64,000 nt of DNA from Pythium myriotylum. Lineage: Eukaryota; Oomycota; Peronosporomycetes; Pythiales; Pythiaceae. How positions within the stretch are numbered: the first letter of the stretch is position 1; each line of letters opens with the position of its first letter. The stretch covers positions 682,001 through 746,000 of the forward strand of contig JALJCQ010000026.1 of the NCBI GenBank assembly GCA_023091665.1, given 5' to 3'. This document shows positions 51,461 through 60,929 of this stretch, piece after piece. The notes below the pieces were generated by a model that saw only the letters and a program-made list of their open reading frames with translations, was not told the origin of the DNA and searched no databases. The position numbers and the translations under genes are program-made.

Positions 51461-51764
51461 TGTAACGGGGTACAAGGTTACACAAGTAGGTTAGGTTGTG
51501 TAGGTACATAATGTGTGTGGTCCACTTAGGGGAAAAGTTACCCTAAGTAGTGACTCTCTTTTATTAGATTCAGTAGGGGATATCCCTGGGTATTAGATAC
51601 CAGGGATATCAGGTATATGGGGGGATTATTCCCCAGGGGAATAATCTGAATACAATCAGTTCGCCTTTTGCCAAGTCCTTGGCGCTCGTCGACAGGGGTC
51701 GACTCGGAGCGGCTGCTCACGCTTCCTCAAGCGCAGGTGCTGTGCACGGTCGTGGACCGTTACA
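51461..51764 (+). repeat. 5' LTR of B1
   Basis: 304 bp from TGTAACGGGG to GGACCGTTACA. It contains two strong inverted repeats: gatatccctgg with ccagggatatc (51579-51589 / 51600-51610), and gattattcccc with ggggaataatc (51624-51634 / 51636-51646). Confidence 0.96.
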
Positions 51765-51803
51765 CTTGGTAGCACTTGTCGTCAATCCGACGCCGACATC
51801 GTT

Positions 51804-52940
51804 ATGTCCGAAGCTTCCGACTTCGTGATGGCGTCAAGCCATCCGACGCTGTCGCGTCAAGACCATCCGTACCTGGATGAGGCCCAGTGGGCCTATCTCC
51901 AGAAGATGGAGGCCATCAATGGCCGTGCAAGTGTCATCGAGCTGCTCCGACGCGGCTCTGGCGAAGTCCTCGCCCATGTCGCGCGTTTTCGCGACTACGA
52001 GACAGCTCTCGAGAAGTATCTTCTCGACGTCGTGACGTCCCGCGTGTCCGCGACTCAGGCTACTCAGCCAGCTCAGGTGCCGTCGACGGCTACGTATGTG
52101 CCATCGCCGGCACCTCCGGAACGTCCGAAGGCCGTGAAGATTACGGTGTCCCCGTATTCGGGTGAAGAGAGCGACAATCTTGCCTTCTGGCAACGCGAGA
52201 TCGAGCTCGCCACAGCAGCCGGCTGCATCCGTGATGAACGGCAGAAGATCGCGTTTGCGATCTCGAACATGACGGGCCGGGCGAAGATCTGGGCCCTCAC
52301 GTGCGAGACGTCGCATCCCGGATGTTTTTCCGACTGGGCAACGCTTGCCAAGGCGATGAAGTCGATGTTTCAACCGCCAAATGTGGCGCATCGCCAGCGA
52401 GCTGCGTTTCTCGCTTGTCGGCAAGGTGGCCGCGAGCTGCACACGTATGTGCAGGAGTTACGTCAACTCCGTGCCAACATGGCTGCGAATGCGCTCGCAG
52501 AAGACGTCATGCTGACGACGTTCATGGAAGGGATGGATCCCGGTCCTGAGAAGGCTGCGGTTTTCCGCGAGGAGCCCATGCTCCTAGAAGACGCGTTCGT
52601 CGCCGCGCTGCGAGAGGACTACGTTCAGCGTCTCTCGCGCGGTTTATCCGCGAGTCCGGCAGCGCCGCCTCCGGTCACGCCGGTTCCACCACCGGTCGTC
52701 GAACCGAAGGACCTGAGCGTCATCGACCTCAGTGGAGTCGATCTCAGCACGGTCGACTTGCGTGCGATCGACGTGAAGGCTCTTCACATCAAGTGTTCTA
52801 CTTGTGGGAAGTTCGGTCACTTCCAGCGGAATTGTCCGCGCAAGAGGGGCGGTGGTCGTGCTCGCCGTGGTCGGCCGCGGCGCTCGGGAAACCGAGGTGG
52901 ATCTGCTTCCACGTCGCAGGGAAACGACAGTTCCCAGTAG
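51804..52940 (+). CDS. gag: Gag of B1 (capsid/nucleocapsid)
   Basis: This 378-residue protein starts at the ATG at 51804. The central part is a retrotransposon Gag domain (SDNLAFWQREIELATAAGC, ISNMTGRAKIWALTC, RQRAAFLACRQGGRELHTY, LTTFMEGMDPGPEKAAVF). A Pro-rich linker follows, with Asp/Leu repeats (LSVIDLSGVDLSTVDLRAID). Then comes a zinc knuckle, CSTCGKFGHFQRNC (C-x2-C-x4-H-x4-C), and an Arg/Gly-rich RNA-binding tail. It should form the particle and package RNA. Its last 150 bases overlap the pol frame and contain the frameshift signal. Confidence 0.96.
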   Translation: MSEASDFVMASSHPTLSRQDHPYLDEAQWAYLQKMEAINGRASVIELLRRGSGEVLAHVARFRDYETALEKYLLDVVTSRVSATQATQPAQVPSTATYVPSPAPPERPKAVKITVSPYSGEESDNLAFWQREIELATAAGCIRDERQKIAFAISNMTGRAKIWALTCETSHPGCFSDWATLAKAMKSMFQPPNVAHRQRAAFLACRQGGRELHTYVQELRQLRANMAANALAEDVMLTTFMEGMDPGPEKAAVFREEPMLLEDAFVAALREDYVQRLSRGLSASPAAPPPVTPVPPPVVEPKDLSVIDLSGVDLSTVDLRAIDVKALHIKCSTCGKFGHFQRNCPRKRGGGRARRGRPRRSGNRGGSASTSQGNDSSQ

Positions 52941-55900
52941 ACGCGGGGCAGTCTACTGGGGCGATCACTCCTCGCTCCGCGACGCCGAGTTCGGCAGTAT
53001 CGCAAGGCGGGGTGCCCCCGGAAGAAGATCTCTTCTCAGCAGTTGATGAGCTGCGCATCAGTGGCGAGCTCATCGTCGTCACTGCTCAAGTGAAGGGATT
53101 TGCACGTCCCTTCAGAGTCCTAATCGACTCTGGTGCGACGCGCAATTACGGTCGCAAGCAAAGTATTGCTGAGAATGCTTCTCTATTTGCTCAAGCTTGT
53201 GAGCGAGATCTCGGAAGAGTCTCGGTGCGTCTTGCGACGGGCATCGTCGCAGAGACGAAGAAGATCGAGGTCGATCTACGCATTGCGTTTGTCGATTTCG
53301 ACTCAGTCGAGCGCTTTACAGTGCTCGACATGGATGAGAGGTTTGACCTCATCCTCGGTATGCCGTGGCTCGAGCGCCACGAGCCATGGATCGATTGGAG
53401 GACCAAGTCGATTGGGAGCACGTCTCCCGGCAGGAACGGAGCTCAGGAGCGTCATGAACCCTCCTTCGTCCGCCGGCTGATGAGCCCCATCAAAGAAGAT
53501 GGAAGTGCCTACTTCATTGGCGTAGTGAACGCCATGGACACCTCGGGTGTTCCGGAGACGGTCGTGCCGTCTGCCGTGAAGTACGGCGTAGAAGAGGGCG
53601 TCGAGTTGTCTCCGCCCCCTCCGAGTACCAGCATGGAAGATGCTTCCGGGATTTGTCCCCTTGTCGCGTGTCCGCGTGCGGTCGAGCCGCTTTCAGGGTC
53701 GTCGGATACGACCGAGCCCGGGCCTGAGCCACTCCCGCTCTCGGACGCGTCGTATGACGTGCACATCGTTGATGTGATGACGGGATCGTCGATCGATCCG
53801 TCCACGGTCGATTTGGCACCGTTGCCCGAGTTCTCCGAGCTGACTAGCTTGGAGGAACTCCCTATGGACGATTTCGTCCGCGAGCTCAAGGCTGGTGAGA
53901 TCGCTGAGGTTGTGATCCTCCGATCTGAGCGAGACCTCGCTCAACTCAACACCTCGACGGTGATTGACGAGGATGTCCTCGTTGAGTTTCGTCAGAAGTT
54001 TGACGCGCGCCGTGGTTCGGCCATCCTTAAGAATCCGAAGGATCGGTTCTATCCGCTAGTCAAGCGGTTTGCGGAGACTTGCCTCAGCAAGAACCCGCCG
54101 GCGGGGTTGCCCCCTGATCGTGGTGTTCGCCACGAGATCAAGCTCAAGCCTGGCTCGAGCTATGCGACGGTTCGCCAGTGGGCTCTGCCGGCCGAACAAT
54201 CGGACTTCATTGATGAATTCTTTGCCAAGAAAGCCAAGGCTGGCCTGGTGCGCGAGAGCGTCTCGCCGCACAGCGCACCAACGTTCTGTGTGCGCAAGCC
54301 AAATGGCAAGTGGAGGATCGTCCACGCGTACAACAAGTTAAACGCACAGACGATTCCCGCGTCTACTCCGATCCCTCGGAAGGATGTGATCATCCACCGG
54401 ATGTCCGGCGCGAAGAAATTCAGTTCTCTCGACTTGGTCGACGGTTATTACCAAGTGCTCATGGAGCGTGGGGACATCCCCAAGACTGCCGTCAGTACGC
54501 CGAGCGGCATGCTCTGGGAGTGGCTCGTGATGCCACAGGGGCTGTCGAACGCCCCAGCGACGTTCAATCGCTTGGTGACCCATTTGTTCCGTCCCCTGCG
54601 AGCGTTCGCACAGACGTACTTCGACGACATCTACGTCCACACGAAGCCGGAGCCCGGTCGTGATCTGGATGCGCTCCATGAGGATCACCTCCGCCAAGTG
54701 CTCGAATGCCTCGAGGAGCATAAGCTTTATGCCAACTTGGATAAGTGTATCTTCGGTGCCGAAGAGATCCCAGTGCTTGGGTGTTTCGTCGGGGTCGACG
54801 GTGTTCGGGCCGACCCCGAGAAGGTGAAGGCAATCGCCGAGTGGCCATCGCCACGGTCCGTGAAGGACCTACGCAAGTGGTTGGGTCTCGCCAACTACTT
54901 GCACCGGTTCACGAAGAACTACGCCGAGATGGCTCGGCCGCTGACTCAGCTGCTCAAGAATGACGTTGAGTGGTCGTGGTCTCACGACACGGAAGCTGCC
55001 TTCCAAAGGATCAAGGAGAGTCTCCTCCAAGCGCCGATCCTGGCGTTGCCGGATGACTCCGCTCCGTATAGCGTCGTCTGCGACGCCTCCGATTATGCGA
55101 TCGGCTGTGCACTTCTGCAGAAGGACCAAGATGGTCACGAGAGAGTCATCTCGTATCAGTCTCGCCAGCTCCAAGCGGCCGAGAAGAACTATCCAGTTCA
55201 CGACAAGGAGTTGTTGGCGATGAAGTACGCCCTGGTGAAATTCCGCGTTCACCTTCTCGGCGCGTTGCCGTTCGTGGTCTACACAGACCATGCGTCTCTA
55301 CGCACGGCGACACAGTCCCCGCACTTGTCGCCGCGAATGGCTCGCTGGTTGTCATTCTTTTCAGAATACAACTTTACTGTTGAGTACAAGCCGGGTCGGC
55401 TCAACGTGCTGGCGGACGCACTCTCTCGGCGTCCCGACTACGAGATGAACCATCTCACATCAGTTGCTTCTGATATCTACGACTTGATTCGTGACGCCTA
55501 CGCAGGCGACGCACAGTGCGCGGAGATCATTCGTGCTCTCAAGTCGTCAGACTCAGAGAAGTCTCTCTCGCCTCGTGTTCGAGCCCGACTCCATCGGTAC
55601 ACGTTTGAAGACGGCCTCCTGAAGTATCAGGTCTCGGACAGCGAAGAAGCTCGCATAGTCGTCCCTGCAGACGACGACCTGCGATATGTGATCGCGTATG
55701 GTGCCCACGACGCACCTGGTGCTGGCCATCTTGGCCGTGAGAAGACGTACGCGCTTCTCAGCCCAAGGTTTTGGTGGCCCAAGATGTACAAGTGGGTGTC
55801 GCGGTATGTCCGCACGTGTGACGTCTGTCAACGAGTGAAGCCAAGTGCACACTCTCAGGCTCCGCTTCAGAGCTTGCCTGTCCCCAGCGACTGCTGGCGC

Positions 55901-57364
55901 TCAGTGAGCATGGACTTCTTCTTTGGCATGCCAAAGACGTCCGCTGGGCACAATGGTGTGCTGGTCTTTGTTGACCGTCTGTCCAAGATGGTGCATCTTG
56001 TTCCGGTTTCGGATACCTGCACAGGTCTCGACTGTGCTCGACTTTTCGTCGATACCGTGTTTCGACTACACGGTCTCCCCGACTCAATCGTATCGGATCG
56101 GGATCCCAGGTTCACTGGTGATTTCTGGGAAGGTCTCTTCCAAATCCTGGGCTCCAGGCTCGACATGTCGACGACGGACCATCCGGAGACCGATGGTCAG
56201 ACCGAGCGCGCCAACCGCGTCGTCGAGGATATCCTCCGCTCGTATTGTGCGAGTGACCCACTCTCGTGGTGCGACCACCTCCCCATGGTGGAGTTCGCCA
56301 TGAACAACTCTGTTCATGCCTCGACAGGTCTGTCGCCGTTCTACGTGAACGGGTTGAGACACCCAGCGCTGCCGCTCTGTCTCATGGGCAGTGCCCAGTC
56401 TGGTGAGGGAGGGGCTCGGCAATTACTTGCCTCCCAGTTGGAAGGTGTTTCCAAGTCGGCGGAGCGCCGCAAGATCGACGAGTTCTTGTCGACACGTGTG
56501 AACGTCATCACCCGCGTGCGTGACGCGATGGCAGCTGCCCAAGATGTTCAGAAGGAACAAGCCGACAAACACGGTCGGAAGAACACGCACGTGTTCCAGC
56601 CAGGCGACTATGTGCTTGTTAGCACGAAGAACCTGTCTCAGAATGCTGTGTCCAGCTTGGGCAGCTCGAAGCTGCTGCCGAGATATATCGGCCCGTTCAA
56701 GGTGTTGAAGCGGAGTGGAAACTCCTACAGGGTCGATCTGCCAATATGGTTGCAGACGCACCCGACGTTCTACGTCGGCTTGCTCAAGCCATATCTCCGC
56801 CCTGATGGAGATGCATCAGACGAAGAGTCGTCGGAAACAATTCCAAGCGGAGTTGGCGTCGACATACGACCACCCGCAGTCGTGCACGAGAGCGTGCCCG
56901 TCATGGACGATTCCTCGGGCGACTCTATCGCGATGCAGGATTCTGCAAGTGACGTGGCTAGTCCACACGACGAAGCGCCAAGACGCTCGGCACGGCTTGC
57001 TCAAGCCCGTCGAAGTTCGACATGGTCGTCAAATGCGACCGCAGCGTCGTCAATACGACGTCGGGTTACGTTTGCTGAACCCGAAGGAACACGTCGGGTC
57101 CCCGACACTGGTGTCAAGACCAGAAGGAAAGCGCTGCGACCGGTGCGCGCTCCTTTGCCTGTGATCGACAGGAATGGCGAACGCCATTATCACGTCGAGT
57201 CTCTCGACAGTGTGCGTGTGCACAATGGCGTCCGCCAGCTCTTGGTTAAGTGGCTTGGATATCCAAGCAACCAGAGCTCCTGGGTTGATGAGAATATTCT
57301 CAGGCAAGATTGCTCTGATCTTGTTCGCACATGCGAACATGATCATCCTGGATGGTTCCAGTAG
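52793..57364 (+). CDS. pol: Pol of B1: protease, reverse transcriptase, RNase H, integrase, chromodomain
   Basis: The frame is open for 1,523 codons and lacks its own early ATG, so it is probably made as Gag-Pol by -1 frameshift. Protease: VLIDSGATRNYG (near 53117). RT: KPNGKWRIVHAYNKLN, SLDLVDGYYQVLM, MPQGLSNAPATFN and the catalytic YFDD (near 54617). RNase H: VVCDASDYAIGCALLQ and YTDHASLRTA. Integrase: an HHCC finger (HLGREK ... CDVC), DDE residues in SMDFFFG, IVSDRDPRF and HPETDGQTERANR, then GPF-type YIGPFKVL. The C-terminal chromodomain LLVKWLGYPSNQSSW should direct insertion to marked chromatin. All catalytic residues appear present. Confidence 0.97.
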   Translation: MFYLWEVRSLPAELSAQEGRWSCSPWSAAALGKPRWICFHVAGKRQFPVDAGQSTGAITPRSATPSSAVSQGGVPPEEDLFSAVDELRISGELIVVTAQVKGFARPFRVLIDSGATRNYGRKQSIAENASLFAQACERDLGRVSVRLATGIVAETKKIEVDLRIAFVDFDSVERFTVLDMDERFDLILGMPWLERHEPWIDWRTKSIGSTSPGRNGAQERHEPSFVRRLMSPIKEDGSAYFIGVVNAMDTSGVPETVVPSAVKYGVEEGVELSPPPPSTSMEDASGICPLVACPRAVEPLSGSSDTTEPGPEPLPLSDASYDVHIVDVMTGSSIDPSTVDLAPLPEFSELTSLEELPMDDFVRELKAGEIAEVVILRSERDLAQLNTSTVIDEDVLVEFRQKFDARRGSAILKNPKDRFYPLVKRFAETCLSKNPPAGLPPDRGVRHEIKLKPGSSYATVRQWALPAEQSDFIDEFFAKKAKAGLVRESVSPHSAPTFCVRKPNGKWRIVHAYNKLNAQTIPASTPIPRKDVIIHRMSGAKKFSSLDLVDGYYQVLMERGDIPKTAVSTPSGMLWEWLVMPQGLSNAPATFNRLVTHLFRPLRAFAQTYFDDIYVHTKPEPGRDLDALHEDHLRQVLECLEEHKLYANLDKCIFGAEEIPVLGCFVGVDGVRADPEKVKAIAEWPSPRSVKDLRKWLGLANYLHRFTKNYAEMARPLTQLLKNDVEWSWSHDTEAAFQRIKESLLQAPILALPDDSAPYSVVCDASDYAIGCALLQKDQDGHERVISYQSRQLQAAEKNYPVHDKELLAMKYALVKFRVHLLGALPFVVYTDHASLRTATQSPHLSPRMARWLSFFSEYNFTVEYKPGRLNVLADALSRRPDYEMNHLTSVASDIYDLIRDAYAGDAQCAEIIRALKSSDSEKSLSPRVRARLHRYTFEDGLLKYQVSDSEEARIVVPADDDLRYVIAYGAHDAPGAGHLGREKTYALLSPRFWWPKMYKWVSRYVRTCDVCQRVKPSAHSQAPLQSLPVPSDCWRSVSMDFFFGMPKTSAGHNGVLVFVDRLSKMVHLVPVSDTCTGLDCARLFVDTVFRLHGLPDSIVSDRDPRFTGDFWEGLFQILGSRLDMSTTDHPETDGQTERANRVVEDILRSYCASDPLSWCDHLPMVEFAMNNSVHASTGLSPFYVNGLRHPALPLCLMGSAQSGEGGARQLLASQLEGVSKSAERRKIDEFLSTRVNVITRVRDAMAAAQDVQKEQADKHGRKNTHVFQPGDYVLVSTKNLSQNAVSSLGSSKLLPRYIGPFKVLKRSGNSYRVDLPIWLQTHPTFYVGLLKPYLRPDGDASDEESSETIPSGVGVDIRPPAVVHESVPVMDDSSGDSIAMQDSASDVASPHDEAPRRSARLAQARRSSTWSSNATAASSIRRRVTFAEPEGTRRVPDTGVKTRRKALRPVRAPLPVIDRNGERHYHVESLDSVRVHNGVRQLLVKWLGYPSNQSSWVDENILRQDCSDLVRTCEHDHPGWFQ
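52886..52960 (+). promoter_or_regulatory. Minus-1 frameshift signal for Gag-Pol: two GGGAAAC heptamers and a stem-loop
   Basis: GGGAAAC occurs at 52886-52892 and 52919-52925. Both are in the zero frame as G-GGA-AAC. Seven bases after the second, cccagtagac (52933-52942) pairs perfectly with gtctactggg (52951-52960) around an 8-base loop. Pol lies in the -1 frame, open from 52793. The gag stop is inside the stem. The loop's ggggca could pair with tgcccc near 53011 as a pseudoknot. Confidence 0.85.
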
Positions 57365-57388
57365 GTGGAGCCGACCACCTCCATCAAG

Positions 57389-58249
57389 ATGAGAAGTGTC
57401 TCAAGTTCCTCAAGGAAGACGCTCAGTGGAGCACACGGAAGGTCCGTCTCAGTCAAGTCGACTGTCCCTGTCTATTATGGACATGGGTACAAGACCCAAG
57501 CAGAAGGCCATGAAGATGGCGAGAACGCCGCGTTCGGCGCAGTCGAAGCATCGACAATGTCCACCGACCTCATCGGTTGCGTTGGACAACGCTCGTATCA
57601 AGCTAGAGTGGTGTTGGTACACCGAGCAGTTCTCTGCGGTGTAGCCATCACGCCCGAGCGTGTGGCCGACAACACGAAGTTGTCCGGCAACGTCGTTGTC
57701 CGACTGCCACGGGTATCCCCGCACTCCACGCACTCAGTTGAGTCGCTGGATGAGGCTAGCCAGCCTCTCGAGTACTTGGTAGTACTCGCGGTGGATACTC
57801 ACCGACCACAGTCTCCAGTATTGGACTGGACCCAGTTCTGGGCACCGTCAAGAGACGAAGTTTGCGAGTTCGCATCGTACAGGTCTGTACGCTTGCACAG
57901 GGCAAGAACCCATCGCACTGAGAGTGTGTGCCAAGTTTGGATTTGCCGCGAGCTCTGCTCGTCTCGCAATGGTCGTCTGACCATGCCATTTTGGCTTGCC
58001 GCCGTCAGACGGCAAAATGGCCCAGTTTTGGGGGATCGTCATGATCCAGTGGTCGCTGGCGACCGCGCGCACGTCTGCATGCGTCTCATGACGCAGCGAG
58101 GTGTTGCGCCAAGCCGCTGCGGCTCTCGATCAGTCGTTGTCGAAAAATCGACACGCGACTTCGCGCTCATGGTCGCCATGAGTCTGTACCCATTTCCGTG
58201 TGGGTCCTCGGAAATTCCGTACTGGAATAGGCTCGTGTTCCTTTTCTAG
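57389..58249 (+). CDS. Possible third ORF of B1 after pol
   Basis: A sense frame of 286 residues runs from the ATG at 57389 to 58249, in the 942-bp space between pol and the 3' LTR. It has Cys and Val rich stretches and no recognised domain. In B2 a 14-base difference splits the equivalent frame. Whether it is coding, or is only a spacer that happens to be open, cannot be decided. Confidence 0.25.
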   Translation: MRSVSSSSRKTLSGAHGRSVSVKSTVPVYYGHGYKTQAEGHEDGENAAFGAVEASTMSTDLIGCVGQRSYQARVVLVHRAVLCGVAITPERVADNTKLSGNVVVRLPRVSPHSTHSVESLDEASQPLEYLVVLAVDTHRPQSPVLDWTQFWAPSRDEVCEFASYRSVRLHRARTHRTESVCQVWICRELCSSRNGRLTMPFWLAAVRRQNGPVLGDRHDPVVAGDRAHVCMRLMTQRGVAPSRCGSRSVVVEKSTRDFALMVAMSLYPFPCGSSEIPYWNRLVFLF

Positions 58250-58306
58250 GACACGGCTGTTCCTAAAGTAGGGACAAGGGTGTTCCTCATTTTGGGTGGG
58301 GGGTGG

Positions 58307-58610
58307 TGTAACGGGGTACAAGGTTACACAAGTAGGTTAGGTTGTGTAGGTACATAACGTGTGTGGTCCACTTAGGGGAAAAGTTACCCTAAGTAGTGAC
58401 TCTCTTTTATTAGATTCAGTAGGGGATATCCCTGGGTATTAGATACCAGGGATATCAGGTATATGGGGGGATTATTCCCCAGGGGAATAATCTGAATACA
58501 ATCAGTTCGCCTTTTGCCAAGTCCTTGGCGCTCGTCGACAGGGGTCGACTCGGAGCGGCTGCTCACGCTTCCTCAAGCGCAGGTGCTGTGCACGGTCGTG
58601 GACCGTTACA
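58307..58610 (+). repeat. 3' LTR of B1
   Basis: 304 bp, TGTAACGGGG to GGACCGTTACA. It is identical to the 5' LTR except for cataacgtg instead of cataatgtg. Preceded by gggtggggggtgg, the likely plus-strand primer tract. Confidence 0.96.
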
Positions 58611-60929
58611 TGCACAGCCGATCGCATAGTCGGAGGCGTCACAGACAACGCTATACGGAGCGGAGTCATCCGGCAACGCCAGGATCGGCGCTTGGAGGAG
58701 ACTCTCCTTGATCCTTTGGAAGGCAGCTTCCGTGTCGTGAGACCACGACCACTCAACGTCATTCTTGAGCAGCTGAGTCAGCGGCCGAGCCATCTCGGCG
58801 TAGTTCTTCGTGAACCGGTGCAAGTAGTTGGCGAGACCCAACCACTTGCGTAGGTCCTTCACGGACCGTGGCGATGGCCACTCGGCGATTGCCTTCACCT
58901 TCTCGGGGTCGGCCCGAACACCGTCGACCCCGACGAAACACCCAAGCACTGGGATCTCTTCGGCACCGAAGATACACTTATCCAAGTTGGCATAAAGCTT
59001 ATGCTCCTCGAGGCATTCGAGCACTTGGCGGAGGTGATCCTCATGGAGCGCATCCAGATCACGACCGGGCTCCGGCTTCGTGTGGACGTAGATGTCGTCG
59101 AAGTACGTCTGTGCGAACGCTCGCAGGGGACGGAACAAATGGGTCACCAAGCGATTGAACGTCGCTGGGGCGTTCGACAGCCCCTGTGGCATCACGAGCC
59201 ACTCCCAGAGCATGCCGCTCGGCGTACTGACGGCAGTCTTGGGGATGTCCCCACGCTCCATGAGCACTTGGTAATAACCGTCGACCAAGTCGAGAGAACT
59301 GAATTTCTTCGCGCCGGACATCCGGTGGATGATCACATCCTTCCGAGGGATCGGAGTAGACGCGGGAATCGTCTGTGCGTTTAACTTGTTGTACGCGTGG
59401 ACGATCCTCCACTTGCCATTTGGCTTGCGCACACAGAACGTTGGTGCGCTGTGCGGCGAGACGCTCTCGCGCACCAGGCCAGCCTTGGCTTTCTTGGCAA
59501 AGAATTCATCAATGAAGTCCGATTGTTCGGCCGGCAGAGCCCACTGGCGAACCGTCGCATAGCTCGAGCCAGGCTTGAGCTTGATCTCGTGGCGAACACC
59601 ACGATCAGGGGGCAACCCCGCCGGCGGGTTCTTGCTGAGGCAAGTCTCCGCAAACCGCTTGACTAGCGGATAGAACCGATCCTTCGGATTCTTAAGGATG
59701 GCCGAACCACGGCGCGCGTCAAACTTCTGACGAAACTCAACGAGGACATCCTCGTCAATCACCGTCGAGGTGTTGAGTTGAGCGAGGTCTCGCTCAGATC
59801 GGAGGATCACAACCTCAGCGATCTCACCAGCCTTGAGCTCGCGGACGAAATCGTCCATAGGGAGTTCCTCCAAGCTAGTCAGCTCGGAGAACTCGGGCAA
59901 CGGTGCCAAATCGACCGTGGACGGATCGATCGACGATCCCGTCATCACATCAACGATGTGCACGTCATACGACGCGTCCGAGAGCGGGAGTGGCTCAGGC
60001 CCGGGCTCGGTCGTATCCGACGACCCTGAAAGCGGCTCGACCGCACGCGGACACGCGACAAGGGGACAAATCCCGGAAGCATCTTCCATGCTGGTACTCG
60101 GAGGGGGCGGAGACAACTCGACGCCCTCTTCTACGCCGTACTTCACGGCAGACGGCACGACCGTCTCCGGAACACCCGAGGTGTCCATGGCGTTCACTAC
60201 GCCAATGAAGTAGGCACTTCCATCTTCTTTGATGGGGCTCATCAGCCGGCGGACGAAGGAGGGTTCATGACGCTCCTGAGCTCCGTTCCTGCCGGGAGAC
60301 GTGCTCCCAATCGACTTGGTCCTCCAATCGATCCATGGCTCGTGGCGCTCGAGCCACGGCATACCGAGGATGAGGTCAAACCTCTCATCCATGTCGAGCA
60401 CTGTAAAGCGCTCGACTGAGTCGAAATCGACAAACGCAATGCGTAGATCGACCTCGATCTTCTTCGTCTCTGCGACGATGCCCGTCGCAAGACGCACCGA
60501 GACTCTTCCGAGATCTCGCTCACAAGCTTGAGCAAATAGAGAAGCATTCTCAGCAATACTTTGCTTGCGACCGTAATTGCGCGTCGCACCAGAGTCGATT
60601 AGGACTCTGAAGGGACGTGCAAATCCCTTCACTTGAGCAGTGACGACGATGAGCTCGCCACTGATGCGCAGCTCATCAACTGCTGAGAAGAGATCTTCTT
60701 CCGGGGGCACCCCGCCTTGCGATACTGCCGAACTCGGCGTCGCGGAGCGAGGAGTGATCGCCCCAGTAGACTGCCCCGCGTCTACTGGGAACTGTCGTTT
60801 CCCTGCGACGTGGAAGCAGATCCACCTCGGTTTCCCGAGCGCCGCGGCCGACCACGGCGAGCACGACCACCGCCCCTCTTGCGCGGACAATTCCGCTGGA
60901 AGTGACCGAACTTCCCACAAGTAGAACAC
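58611..60929 (-). pseudogene. B2 pol, 5' fragment: protease, RT, start of RNase H
   Basis: The inverted match of B1 pol up to DASDYAIGCA, where B1 interrupts it. The frame then runs about 16 codons into the B1 LTR and stops at 58563. Protease, RT (YFDD) and the first RNase H Asp are intact, but RNase H and integrase are cut away. Confidence 0.93.
60762..60836 (-). promoter_or_regulatory. Minus-1 frameshift signal in B2
   Basis: The inverted copy of the B1 signal: GGGAAAC at 60830-60836 and 60797-60803, and the perfect 10-bp stem within 60762-60789, in the same frame relation to gag and pol. Confidence 0.85.

Larger units (their letters stand above)
51461..58610 (+). mobile_element. Gypsy chromovirus B1, complete, 7,150 bp
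   Basis: B1 has two 304-bp LTRs that differ at one base, open gag and pol frames, a candidate primer-binding site (tggtagcacttgtcg, two bases after the LTR), a G-rich tract before the 3' LTR and a 5-base target duplication. The order PR-RT-RNase H-INT-chromodomain defines a Ty3/gypsy chromovirus. It looks recent and possibly still competent. Confidence 0.97.
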
